This document shows positions 53,976 to 63,247 of a stretch of DNA of 64,000 nt, piece by piece. Every line of letters begins with the position of its first letter. The first letter of the stretch is position 1. Origin of the DNA: Flavobacteriales bacterium (GTDB lineage: Bacteria; Bacteroidota; Bacteroidia; Flavobacteriales; Weeksellaceae). The position numbers were made by a program, and so were the translations under genes. The notes beneath the pieces were generated by a model. It did no database searches, was not told the origin of the DNA, and saw only the letters and a list, made by a program, of their open reading frames with translations. The stretch covers positions 930,001 to 994,000 of the forward strand of contig JACJZS010000002.1 in NCBI GenBank assembly GCA_020635515.1. Direction: 5' to 3'.

Positions 53976-56377
53976 TTTCGAAGCTCAACATTATAATTTT
54001 TCTTAAGAGATTCTAATATTTTCTCCATTGCTTTGTCTATTACCTTATCTGTAAGTGTTTTAGATTCATCTTGTAAATAAAAACTTAAAGCATACGATTT
54101 TTTATTTTCTGGAATTTTATCTCCTTGGTATACATCAAAAAGTTGAACTTTTTTAAGTAAATTTTTCTCTGCCTTTAATGCTTCTTGTTGTAATTCTTTG
54201 TACGAAATTGTTTCATCTAGAATCAACGACAAATCTCTTTTAGAGGTAGGGAACTTAGCAATTTCTCTAAATTTTCTATTTGTATTTTTATGCTTTAATA
54301 CATTTTGGAAATTGATATTAGCAACATATACAGGAATCGAAATGTCTTTTTGTTTTGTTATTTTTTTATCTAAAACACCTAATTCTAATATGGTATCATC
54401 TTTTATTTTAAACTCTATAGCTTCTGAAAATAAGCCATTTTCACTGTATTTTTCATCAAAATTATCTATACCTGTTAAACTTAAAATTTGTTCTACCAGT
54501 CCTCGTAGTTCATAAAAACTAAACTGATTGGCTGGAGTTATCCAATTGGTTTCAGATGTATTTCCACAAACTGCAATGGTGAGTAAATCCGTTTCTGTAT
54601 ATTCTTTATTTATTTTCTCATAACTTTTTCCGTATTCAAACAGTCGAATTGAAGTTTGTTTTCTGTTTAAATTATAAGAAATGTTTTCCAATAAACCTCC
54701 TATCAAGTGATTTCGCATCATCGCCAAATCATTACTCAATGGATTGAGAAGTGTCACTTTATTTTCTACCTTTTCATCAATCGGGACTAACGAGTTATTT
54801 AAACATTCATAGTATCCGTTTGAGGTTAGAAGAGTTGCGATTTTATTTTCATAAATCAAACGCTCATTTTTACTCGTAACTATGTGTGAAAAGCTAATCT
54901 TTTCAGGCAATTCTACCGTATTGTAACCATAAATCCTTAAAATTTCTTCTATAACATCTACTTCTCTAGTTACATCAGCTCTGTAAGGTGGTATAGAAAG
55001 TTCTAAATTTTCATTGTAATCTGAAATGATTTCAATATCGAGTAGATTAAGTATCTTTTTAATCTCTTCTCTATGGATTTTATGTCCTAATAATTTGTCT
55101 ATTCTGTAGTATCTAAAAATTACGTTGTGGTTTTCTATAGGTTTTGGATAGATGTCTATAAGTTCTTGCTTCACTTCTGCATTTGCATACTCTTTAAGAA
55201 GTTCTACCGCATATTCCAATGCTTTTACGGTTATATTTGGGTCGCAACCACGCTCAAACCTAAAAGAAGAATCTGTATTTAATTGGTGTTGTTTTGATGT
55301 TTTTCTGATTGATACAGGATTAAAATAAGCGGATTCTAAAAGTATTGAAGTTGTAGTGTTTGAAACTCCAGATTCTTTTCCTCCAAAAATTCCTGCTAAA
55401 CACATCGGGTTATTATTTCCGTCTTTAATTAGCAATTCATTTCCATTTAATTCTCTTTCTACATTGTCTAACGTCGTGAATTTGGTTCCTTTTGATACTT
55501 TTCCAACTCGAACGGTATTTCCTTGTATTTTCTTTGCGTCAAAAGCATGAAGCGGTTGTCCAAAATGATGCAACACAAAATTAGTGATATCTACTACATT
55601 ATTAATTGGTTCTACATCTATGGATTTCAAATGATTTTTAATCCAATTAGGAGATTCTTTTACTTGGATATTTTCTAAGTAAATTACAGAATATCTTTTA
55701 CATAAATCTTTTTCTTCAATCTCAACTTTAAATATTTCTTCTTTTGAGTTTGACTCTAGTTTTTGAGTTTCTGGTTCTATAAATTCAGCAGGGTTTTTCT
55801 TGAATTTAAGTGCTGCAAATAAATCTCTTGCAACACCAAGGTGCGACATCGCATCAGAACGATTAGGAGTAAGACCAATTTCAAAAATATAATCCTCTTG
55901 CACATCGTAAACCTCACTCAAAGGTGTTCCTACTTGCAAAGAATCATCAAGAATCATAATTCCTGAATTATCTTCTCCTAAGCTTAATTCTACTTCTGAA
56001 CACAACATTCCATAAGATTCTTCTCCACGAATCTTGGATTTCTTTATAGTAAATGAACTGTCACCAGAATGAATTTCAGTTCCTACAGTAGCTAAAACAA
56101 CTTTTTGGTCTTTCTGTACATTGGGAGCTCCACAAACTACTTTTAGGGTTTCTGTATCTGAAATCTTGATTTGAGTAAGTTTAAGTTTATCTGCGTTTGG
56201 GTGTTTGTCTACTTCTAGCACTTCTCCTACTACAAAACCCTTTAATCCTCCTTTTATACTTTCAAATTTTTCAACGGATTCTACTTCTAAACCAATATCT
56301 GTAAGTATCACAGATATTTGCTCTGAAGGTAAATCTGTTTTTAGAAATCTTTTTAACCAATTATAGCTGATTTTCAT
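53972..56377 (-). CDS. pheT: phenylalanine--tRNA ligase beta subunit
   Basis: 801 aa. N-terminal OB tRNA-binding domain (VVGEVLEVDKHPNADKLKLTQI, about 48-70), B3/B4 editing domain, B5 DNA-binding-like repeat, class IIc core-like domain without catalytic motifs, and a C-terminal anticodon-binding FDX-ACB domain (FPTSKRDLSLIL onward). Charges tRNA-Phe with pheS, which is not in the window. The stop TTAA is shared with cinA. A -7 element lies at 56414-56421. Confidence 0.96.
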   Translation of the reverse strand: MKISYNWLKRFLKTDLPSEQISVILTDIGLEVESVEKFESIKGGLKGFVVGEVLEVDKHPNADKLKLTQIKISDTETLKVVCGAPNVQKDQKVVLATVGTEIHSGDSSFTIKKSKIRGEESYGMLCSEVELSLGEDNSGIMILDDSLQVGTPLSEVYDVQEDYIFEIGLTPNRSDAMSHLGVARDLFAALKFKKNPAEFIEPETQKLESNSKEEIFKVEIEEKDLCKRYSVIYLENIQVKESPNWIKNHLKSIDVEPINNVVDITNFVLHHFGQPLHAFDAKKIQGNTVRVGKVSKGTKFTTLDNVERELNGNELLIKDGNNNPMCLAGIFGGKESGVSNTTTSILLESAYFNPVSIRKTSKQHQLNTDSSFRFERGCDPNITVKALEYAVELLKEYANAEVKQELIDIYPKPIENHNVIFRYYRIDKLLGHKIHREEIKKILNLLDIEIISDYNENLELSIPPYRADVTREVDVIEEILRIYGYNTVELPEKISFSHIVTSKNERLIYENKIATLLTSNGYYECLNNSLVPIDEKVENKVTLLNPLSNDLAMMRNHLIGGLLENISYNLNRKQTSIRLFEYGKSYEKINKEYTETDLLTIAVCGNTSETNWITPANQFSFYELRGLVEQILSLTGIDNFDEKYSENGLFSEAIEFKIKDDTILELGVLDKKITKQKDISIPVYVANINFQNVLKHKNTNRKFREIAKFPTSKRDLSLILDETISYKELQQEALKAEKNLLKKVQLFDVYQGDKIPENKKSYALSFYLQDESKTLTDKVIDKAMEKILESLKKNYNVELRN

Positions 56378-56413
56378 TGTAACTATTTTCTATTGCACTT
56401 TTATAAACTGATG

Positions 56414-56421
56414 CAAAGTTA
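56414..56421 (-). promoter_or_regulatory. -7 element for pheT
   Basis: The minus strand reads TAACTTTG, matching TAnnTTTG, 36 bp upstream of the ATG at 56377. Confidence 0.45.
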
Positions 56422-56498
56422 TATAATTGTTTTTATTTAGAACTTAGATTCCTCTTATTTTTTCTTTTCCACTTTTGGTATGTAGAATAATTTTATTT

Positions 56499-56990
56499 TT
56501 ATTGATTAACGCTTTTCCATTTTTTTATTTCATCAATATATTTATGATTTATACGTTTTTTTGAATACTCAAATCGAGTACTGTCAAAAATAGTTCCGAA
56601 TCTAAAATTAGTAAAATACGTTACTTGGTTATTATAAGGATTTATTATAAATAACGAATCATAAGAGTTCCCACAATAATCATCTGAATATTCTCTGAAC
56701 TTATATAGTATTATTTTATTAACTCTTTGCGAGTTAATAAAATAATACGTGTGATATTTTCCACATTCAGGATTCGATAAAGATTTAATTCCGATTACTT
56801 TTTCATTCTCGACATACGCATAGGTTGGATGTAAAAAATCTCCATCAAAAAGGATTTTATCAGAATTCGATACATAGTTATCAAATTCTGAAATATTTTT
56901 ATTAATATAATAGTTGCGGAAAATCAAAAGGAAAATCAAAAAAATAGATAATGCTATAAAAATTGTTTTTTGAGGAATTTTTAACAACAT
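56499..56990 (-). CDS. unknown membrane-anchored protein containing a long palindrome in its coding sequence
   Basis: 163 aa from ATG 56990 (a TTG 12 bp upstream is rejected). One hydrophobic segment (about 9-26) is followed by a polar domain with two cysteines (Cys76, Cys106), many Tyr, Asn and Phe, and a basic C-terminus. I recognise no family. It follows dnaN by 14 bp on the same strand and could be co-transcribed with it. A perfect 18-bp inverted repeat at 56708-56748 spans codons 81-95. Whether it is a real protein-coding gene is likely but not certain. Confidence 0.6.
   Translation of the reverse strand: MLLKIPQKTIFIALSIFLIFLLIFRNYYINKNISEFDNYVSNSDKILFDGDFLHPTYAYVENEKVIGIKSLSNPECGKYHTYYFINSQRVNKIILYKFREYSDDYCGNSYDSLFIINPYNNQVTYFTNFRFGTIFDSTRFEYSKKRINHKYIDEIKKWKSVNQ
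56708..56748. repeat. perfect 18-bp inverted repeat within a coding sequence
   Basis: Left arm 56708-56725 and right arm 56731-56748 are exact reverse complements, with a 5-nt TTTGC loop. The arm reads GTATTATTTTATTAACTC. No T tract follows, so it does not look like a simple terminator. Confidence 0.9.
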
Positions 56991-57004
56991 TTCTCTACAC
57001 AAAA

Positions 57005-58114
57005 CTACGCCATTACAGGCATTACAAGCATCAAAATTTCTTGATTTTCTTCTAATCCGTCTATTGGTTTTATGATTCCTGCTCTGTTTGGTGCAGACAT
57101 TTCCAACGTCAAATCCTCTGAATCTAAATGAGATAACATTTCTAATAAGAATTTAGAATTAAATCCAATGGTAATGTCTTCTCCTGAGTAATCACATGGA
57201 AGCACCATATCTGCTTTGTTATTGAAACTGGTATCTTCTGCAGAAATTCTCATGCTATTACCTTGAATGCTTAAACGAACCTGATGCGTAGATTTGTTTG
57301 CAAAGAAACTTGCTCGTTTTACAGCATTAGAAAAAACAGAAGTATTTATGGTAAGTACATTTGGATTTTCAGTAGGAATTACAGCATTGTAGTTAGGATA
57401 TTTTCCGTCTATAAGTCTGCATATCCAAATGGTGTTTTTATGTGTAAACTTAGCATTAGTTTGGTTAAACTCAATTTTTACTTGCTCTTCTGAATCAGCC
57501 AAAGAATTACGTAAAAGATTTAGAGGTTTTTTAGGAATAATTAAATCAATTGGCTCTTCTGAAGTGATGTCATTTATAGAGTATTTTACTAATCTGTGAG
57601 CATCGGTTGCTACAATATTGCACTGTTGATCGTTTATTTGAAAAAGAACACCTGTCATAATTGGACGAATGGCATCGTTTCCTGTAGCAAAAATGGTTTT
57701 ATTTATTGCATTTGAAAGCACACCTCCTGTAAATACCACTTCTGATGAATCATAAATTTCGGGGATAGAAGGGTAAATTTCGGTATCATCTAAATTGATG
57801 AAATAATTATCGGTTTCGTCAATAATTTCCAAAATAGAATCCTGTTTTTTGAAAGTAAGAGGTTGCTCACTAAATGTTTTTAATACTTCTAATAGCATTT
57901 TAGCAGGAACAGCAAGCTTTCCTTCATCTTGTGACTCTACAGAAATAGAGGTTTGTAAAGTGGTCTCTGCATCAGAACCTGTTATTGTTAATTCTCCATC
58001 AGAAAGTTCAAATAAGAAATTTTCTAATATAGACATTGTAGGATTGTTTATAATTACGCTTCCTACTAATTGTAAGGCTTTTAGAAGTTCTCCACTAGAA
58101 ACAATAAATCTCAT
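57005..58114 (-). CDS. dnaN: DNA polymerase III sliding clamp (beta subunit)
   Basis: 369 aa, three topologically similar clamp domains of about 120 residues each (starting at about 1, 123 and 248). The C-terminal LMLVMPVMA matches the usual 'PMR' region at the clamp end. It tethers replicative polymerase to DNA. No dnaA, recF or gyrB neighbours are visible, so the gene is not in a classical oriC cluster here. A -7 element lies at 58133-58140. Confidence 0.95.
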   Translation of the reverse strand: MRFIVSSGELLKALQLVGSVIINNPTMSILENFLFELSDGELTITGSDAETTLQTSISVESQDEGKLAVPAKMLLEVLKTFSEQPLTFKKQDSILEIIDETDNYFINLDDTEIYPSIPEIYDSSEVVFTGGVLSNAINKTIFATGNDAIRPIMTGVLFQINDQQCNIVATDAHRLVKYSINDITSEEPIDLIIPKKPLNLLRNSLADSEEQVKIEFNQTNAKFTHKNTIWICRLIDGKYPNYNAVIPTENPNVLTINTSVFSNAVKRASFFANKSTHQVRLSIQGNSMRISAEDTSFNNKADMVLPCDYSGEDITIGFNSKFLLEMLSHLDSEDLTLEMSAPNRAGIIKPIDGLEENQEILMLVMPVMA

Positions 58115-58132
58115 ACTTTAAATTTTAATTGG

Positions 58133-58140
58133 CAAATATA
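58133..58140 (-). promoter_or_regulatory. -7 element for dnaN
   Basis: The minus strand reads TATATTTG, matching TAnnTTTG, 18 bp upstream of the ATG at 58114. Confidence 0.5.
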
Positions 58141-58181
58141 CTTAATTTATTAGGTTTTATTTTTGATTATTTAGATAAAAA

Positions 58182-60710
58182 TTATCCACATTTACTGTGT
58201 CCACAACTCTTACATTTTAGACAACCTTCTTCGTAAATAAGACCGTCTTTATCTCCACAGCTAGGACATTCTTTATCAACAGTTGTTCCATCAGGAATAA
58301 ATCGTTTTAAAGCTCTAGCAACACCATTTTTCCATGTATTGATGTTTTCATCGTACATATTGAGTCCGTTAATTAAATCTACCACATGATTTATAGGCAT
58401 TCCTTGTCTTAAAATTCCCGAAATTAATTTTGCATAATTCCAATATTCTTTATCAAATGAGCGAGAAAGACCTTCTATCGTAATTCTATATCCGTCTTTA
58501 TCTATGTATTGAAAGTCGTACTGTTTGGTGTTTTCGTCAATTCTGTTTTTGATAACCCAACCTTTTGTAACGTAATTAGGTAAATTAAAGGCATCTTCCA
58601 TTTTTCCTGTAAATACTTCGTAAGGTTTATCGTCAATTAAACCAACAACAGCTAACCACTTTTCTTTTTCATTAAAGAACTTAACTACCTCTGCTTCTAA
58701 CTTTGCAGGTCTTTTAAGAGTACTTAATTTAAAGCTTTGTGTTGAATCACTTTCTTTCTTTTCTTTTTTATCGTTATTGGAAACCAATACACCTGTTCTA
58801 CTTCCATCTCGATAAACTGTAATTCCTTTTAATCCTTGTTTCCAAGATTCTATATAGATTTCTCCTACTTTATCTACACTTACGTCATTTGGTAAGTTGA
58901 TGGTAGAACTAATACTATGCGTTGTGTATTTTTGAACAATACTTTGGATTTCTACACGTTTTCCCCAATCAATTTCAGGAGCTGTACTTCCTGCATAAGG
59001 ACTTTTATCCACATCGGTATTCCCTGTAATACTCATCCAATCCTTTAGTTTATGATGGTATACATCAAATTCTTCCCAAGAATCTCCTGAATCATCAACA
59101 AAAGAAACTTTTACATTAGGTTCGTTCGGATTTACTTTTCTTCTTCTTTTGTATCCAAGCATAAATACAGGTTCTATTCCTGAAGAAGTTTGTGCCAACA
59201 TACTCAAAGTTCCTGTAGGAGCAACAGTAGAAATAGAAATATTTCTTCTACCGAACTTCATCATTCTATCGTAGATTTCAGGGAAGTCTTTTTCCATCAT
59301 TTGTACAAACTCCGATGTTTTTTCTATTTCAGGATTAAAGTTGGTAAAACTTCCTCTTTCTATAGACATATCTATAGAGCTATCAAATTCAGCAGAGAAT
59401 TTAGTTCTCATAATGGAGTCAATAAGCTCGTGAGAATTATCATAAGCTAGATTCATACCTGCAATAGCATCTGCTAACGCAGTAAATCCAAGTCCCGTTC
59501 TTCTTCCTTCTCTTCCATATTTTTGAAGCAATTTCCACGTTTGGATTTCATTTGCTTTTATGTAATCAGGTTCTGGATCAGATTCTATTTTTGCTAATAT
59601 TTTATCTATAAATTCAAGTTCCAATTCTACCAAATCGTCCATTAAACGTTGAGCTTCGTACGTTACTTCATAGAATTTTTTATGATTGAATTTCGCTTTA
59701 TCTGTAAACGGATTTTCTACAAAAGAGAATAAATTAATCGCAATTAAACGACAAGAATCACCTCCTTGCATCGCAATTTCTGAACAAGGATTTGTAGAGT
59801 CATTTTTATAACCAGGATATACAGAAGATGTAGAGTACTTATGTTGTCTATCCCAAAATATCAATCCTGGCTCTGCAGTATTATGAGCACACTTTATAAT
59901 GGTATCCCAAAGTTCTTTTGCATTTACTGTTTTGGTATACTGAGCATCTTCTATAGGAGAGTCAATAGGAAATCTATGCGTATATTCTTCATTGTTTACG
60001 ACTGCTTGCATAAATTCATCAGATAAACGAACAGAAATATTGGCACCTGTAATTTTATTTAAATCTTGTTTTATAGTCACAAAATCCTCTACATCAGGGT
60101 GAGCAATATCAATAGTAAGCATAAGTGCTCCTCTTCTTCCATTCTGAGCAACCTCACGTGTAGTATTAGAGAAACGTTCCATGAAAGAAACGGCACCTGT
60201 AGTAGTTCCAGCAGAGTTGGAAACCGAAGTATTATTTGGTCTTAATCCTGAAATATCTACACCAACACCACATCTTCTTTTAAATAGTTGAGTTAATTGT
60301 TGGTCTGAATACATGATTCCTCCATAAGAATCTAATACAGGAGGAATCACTACACAATTGGAAAGTGAAGCAATAGTATACGGGTGTCCTAACGACGCCA
60401 TTACACTTCCTTGTGGAATTACGTATTTAAAGTCTTTAAATAATTTATAAATGGACTCTTCATCTAAAAACGCTCTTTTTTTTCCGTACTCAGAAAGATT
60501 AGGATTGTCTGTGGAATCAAAGTTTTTTTCTATTCTCGCAAACTCTTTTGCCATTCTTCTATGCATATCATCAGGAGTGTGCTCTTCGTATTCTCCATTA
60601 GGATTTTTTACTGCATATTTTTTCTTCCAAGTGGTAGCTGCTAATTCATCTCCATTAAAATAAGCTAATGCGTCTTTTTTCACTGTTTTTTCTTTTAAAT
60701 CTGAATCCAT
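58182..60710 (-). CDS. nrdJ: adenosylcobalamin-dependent (class II) ribonucleoside-diphosphate reductase
   Basis: 842 aa from the ATG at 60710. A TTG 36 bp upstream overlaps the -7 element and is rejected. Class II signatures: SNCVVIPP (first redox Cys), NPCSEIAMQG (thiyl-radical Cys), GTLSMLAQTSSGIEPVF and SSTINLPNDVS. The C-terminus has the Cys-rich zinc motif CPSCGDKDGL ... CLKCKSCGHSKC, typical of the long form. It makes deoxyribonucleotides without oxygen but needs B12. No B12 riboswitch fits in the short leader, and no nrdAB genes are in the window. Confidence 0.94.
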   Translation of the reverse strand: MDSDLKEKTVKKDALAYFNGDELAATTWKKKYAVKNPNGEYEEHTPDDMHRRMAKEFARIEKNFDSTDNPNLSEYGKKRAFLDEESIYKLFKDFKYVIPQGSVMASLGHPYTIASLSNCVVIPPVLDSYGGIMYSDQQLTQLFKRRCGVGVDISGLRPNNTSVSNSAGTTTGAVSFMERFSNTTREVAQNGRRGALMLTIDIAHPDVEDFVTIKQDLNKITGANISVRLSDEFMQAVVNNEEYTHRFPIDSPIEDAQYTKTVNAKELWDTIIKCAHNTAEPGLIFWDRQHKYSTSSVYPGYKNDSTNPCSEIAMQGGDSCRLIAINLFSFVENPFTDKAKFNHKKFYEVTYEAQRLMDDLVELELEFIDKILAKIESDPEPDYIKANEIQTWKLLQKYGREGRRTGLGFTALADAIAGMNLAYDNSHELIDSIMRTKFSAEFDSSIDMSIERGSFTNFNPEIEKTSEFVQMMEKDFPEIYDRMMKFGRRNISISTVAPTGTLSMLAQTSSGIEPVFMLGYKRRRKVNPNEPNVKVSFVDDSGDSWEEFDVYHHKLKDWMSITGNTDVDKSPYAGSTAPEIDWGKRVEIQSIVQKYTTHSISSTINLPNDVSVDKVGEIYIESWKQGLKGITVYRDGSRTGVLVSNNDKKEKKESDSTQSFKLSTLKRPAKLEAEVVKFFNEKEKWLAVVGLIDDKPYEVFTGKMEDAFNLPNYVTKGWVIKNRIDENTKQYDFQYIDKDGYRITIEGLSRSFDKEYWNYAKLISGILRQGMPINHVVDLINGLNMYDENINTWKNGVARALKRFIPDGTTVDKECPSCGDKDGLIYEEGCLKCKSCGHSKCG

Positions 60711-60743
60711 ATTTTGAGAGGTGATTTCTTTTGATGTTGAAAA

Positions 60744-60751
60744 CAAATTTA
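60744..60751 (-). promoter_or_regulatory. -7 element for nrdJ
   Basis: The minus strand reads TAAATTTG, matching TAnnTTTG, 33 bp upstream of the ATG at 60710. It decides the start, since a TTG start at 60746 would fall within it. Confidence 0.5.
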
Positions 60752-60859
60752 ATAAAAAGAGATTCTAGAACGATTAGCTTCGTTAATTAGTTTTACACAC
60801 CAAATGTTGAAAAGTACTACTAGTTCTTTTTTTTAGCGGAAAGTTTAGGTATGTATTTT

Positions 60860-61579
60860 TTATTGCCCAAGTAAATACTTTTTCCAGTCGTTTTCTAATT
60901 CTAGAATAGTTTTATGATATATTCCTAATGTTGTTTTGGTTTTCCAAAATTGAATGAATGATTCTAGACCATAGTTTTCTATAAGGTATTTACAAAAACT
61001 ACCACTCTGAATATACATATCTGATTGTTTATTTTTTCTAAAGTTTCTATTTTTCATTAAATCAGAAAAAGGAACCAATTGGTTCTTTTTGAGTAATTTT
61101 TTAGAAACAACATCTATATCTTTTCCGTACCATGTACCGTCTGAATAAACTGCACTTCCTTCTTGAATCCAAAGTTTGGTATTTCCCCAGTTTTGTAAAG
61201 ATAAAAGATGAAAAGGTTCGTGAGATTGAGTTGTGTAATACATATTTTGAATAATAAGATTACTTTTTATGTATGATATTCCTGCTATATTTTCGTTGGT
61301 AAGCTGTTTTATTTCTTCATTTGAGTCAACAATATAGAATCGAATCGGAATACGATATTCCTCAATTTTTGATTTTTGTTGAGCATGCTCTAATGAACAT
61401 TCTAAATTATCTACAACTTGCTCTATGTTTTTCTCTACTAGAGAATTAGCTTTGTAATAGACGATAAAATTACTAACTTCCGTACTATTCCACTGGTAAT
61501 TTTTCTGCAATCTAGTATTTATAGAGCATGATGATAAAAGTACAACTGTTGTTAGAGCATAAATGCTATAATTTTTCAT
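60860..61579 (-). CDS. lipoprotein with HExxH motif, putative metallopeptidase
   Basis: 239 aa. Lipobox ending LLSSC makes Cys18 the lipidated residue. HEPFH at 120-124 with Glu140 (LWIQEGSAVYSDG) fits a gluzincin-type zinc site (HExxH plus a downstream Glu). Single-domain membrane-tethered peptidase of the MA clan is my inference; the proline inside the motif is unusual but tolerated in some families. The ATG follows the prfC stop with no gap, so the two are co-transcribed. Confidence 0.75.
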   Translation of the reverse strand: MKNYSIYALTTVVLLSSCSINTRLQKNYQWNSTEVSNFIVYYKANSLVEKNIEQVVDNLECSLEHAQQKSKIEEYRIPIRFYIVDSNEEIKQLTNENIAGISYIKSNLIIQNMYYTTQSHEPFHLLSLQNWGNTKLWIQEGSAVYSDGTWYGKDIDVVSKKLLKKNQLVPFSDLMKNRNFRKNKQSDMYIQSGSFCKYLIENYGLESFIQFWKTKTTLGIYHKTILELENDWKKYLLGQ

Positions 61580-63172
61580 TTAGAATTCACTTACAAAATG
61601 AAGTTTTACAGATGGATATTTTTCTTGTGACATGGTAATAGAAAACTGAGAATCAGCAAGAAAAACCAGTTGATTATATTTGTCTCGTGCCAAATAACGT
61701 TGTTTTACACGTACAAACTCTTTGTATTCATCACTTGAAATATCATCACATTCTACCCAACATGCTTTGTGTACCGAAAAAGGTTCGTAACTGCACTTTG
61801 CTCCATATTCGTGTTCTAAACGGTATTGGATTACGTCGTATTGTAATGCACCAACGGTTCCTATTACTTTTCTACCATTAAATTCCAAGGTAAATAGCTG
61901 AGCAACACCTTCATCCATAAGTTGTTCTATCCCTTTGGCAAGTTGTTTGGCTTTCATAGGATCTTCGTTGTTGATGTACCTAAAATGCTCTGGAGAAAAG
62001 GACGGAATTCCTTTGAAGTTTAATTGTTCTCCTTCGGTAAGTGTATCTCCTATTCTAAAATTCCCTGTATCGTGCAATCCGACAATATCTCCTGGAAATG
62101 ATTCTTCTACAATTTCTTTTTTATCTGCAAAAAAGGCATTAGGAGAAGAAAACTTCATTTTTTTTCCAATTCTTACGTGTAAATAATTGGTATTTCGTTT
62201 AAAAACTCCTGAAACAATTTTAACAAACGCAATTCTATCTCTGTGTTTAGGATCCATATTAGCATGAATTTTAAACACAAAACCTGAAAATGAATCATCT
62301 TCTGGCTTTACTTCTCTTATATCAGCTATTTTTGACTGTGGTTTAGGTGCTATTTCTATAAAAGCGTCTAATAATTCTTGAACTCCAAAATTATTTAATG
62401 CCGAACCAAAAAATACAGGTTGTAATGTTCCGTTTAGGTATTCTTCTTCATTAAAATTAGGATAAACTTCACGAATTATCTCCATTTCTTCTCTTAAATT
62501 CTCTGCATGCGTTTCTCCTACTAGAGCATTAATTTTAGTATCGTTGATGTCGTCAATCTGTTCGGTTTTTCCTATTTTTTGTTTGTTTTCTTCGGTAAAA
62601 AGCAGAAGATTATTTTTCCAAATATTGTAAACTCCTTTGAATTCACTTCCCATACCAATAGGAAAAGAAAGAGGTGTTACTTTTAAGTTTAATTTTTGTT
62701 CTACCTCATCTAAAAGTTCAAAAGCATCTTTTCCTTCTCTGTCAAGTTTATTGATGAAAACAATCATAGGAATATTTCTCATTCGACAAACCTCAACAAG
62801 CTTTTCGGTCTGTTCCTCTACTCCTTTTGCTACATCTATTACCACAATTACAGAATCTACGGCAGTAAGTGTACGGAAAGTATCCTCCGCAAAATCCTTG
62901 TGACCTGGAGTATCCAATATATTGATTTTCTTTCCTTTGTATTCAAATGCAAGCACTGAAGTAGATACCGAAATTCCTCTTTGTCTTTCAATTTCCATAA
63001 AGTCGGAAGTAGCACTTTTTTTAACTTTATTGGACTTTACGGCTCCTGCCTCTTGAATAGCACCACCGAATAAAAGTAATTTTTCTGTAAGTGTTGTTTT
63101 TCCTGCATCAGGATGTGAAATAATTCCGAATGTTTTTCTTTTTTGTATTTCTTTTAGGATTTTTGGTGTCAT
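61580..63172 (-). CDS. prfC: peptide chain release factor 3
   Basis: 530 aa GTPase that recycles RF1/RF2 after termination. G1 GIISHPDAGKTTLTEKLL (14-31), G3 DTPGHKDF, G4 NKLDRE; the SGLVFKIHANMDPKHRDRIAFVKIVSG-like region (SGFVFKIHANMDPKHRDR) and C-terminal RF3 domain are typical. It sits directly before a lipoprotein gene (no gap) and 75 bp after prfB, so termination factors cluster here. Confidence 0.95.
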   Translation of the reverse strand: MTPKILKEIQKRKTFGIISHPDAGKTTLTEKLLLFGGAIQEAGAVKSNKVKKSATSDFMEIERQRGISVSTSVLAFEYKGKKINILDTPGHKDFAEDTFRTLTAVDSVIVVIDVAKGVEEQTEKLVEVCRMRNIPMIVFINKLDREGKDAFELLDEVEQKLNLKVTPLSFPIGMGSEFKGVYNIWKNNLLLFTEENKQKIGKTEQIDDINDTKINALVGETHAENLREEMEIIREVYPNFNEEEYLNGTLQPVFFGSALNNFGVQELLDAFIEIAPKPQSKIADIREVKPEDDSFSGFVFKIHANMDPKHRDRIAFVKIVSGVFKRNTNYLHVRIGKKMKFSSPNAFFADKKEIVEESFPGDIVGLHDTGNFRIGDTLTEGEQLNFKGIPSFSPEHFRYINNEDPMKAKQLAKGIEQLMDEGVAQLFTLEFNGRKVIGTVGALQYDVIQYRLEHEYGAKCSYEPFSVHKACWVECDDISSDEYKEFVRVKQRYLARDKYNQLVFLADSQFSITMSQEKYPSVKLHFVSEF

Positions 63173-63247
63173 TTTTTATTGTTGTAGTGTTGTGTTGTTG
63201 TAAAATGTATTAAAGTATTTCTTATACCTCAAAGCCAGTATCTTAAT

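Noticed and set aside
60711..60859. Possible cobalamin riboswitch before nrdJ
   Set aside because: No B12-box-like sequence and the predicted leader is only about 30 nt.
63180..63205. TTG-rich low-complexity run upstream of prfC
   Set aside because: Irregular TTG/TTGT runs without a constant period; no clear promoter or repeat array.
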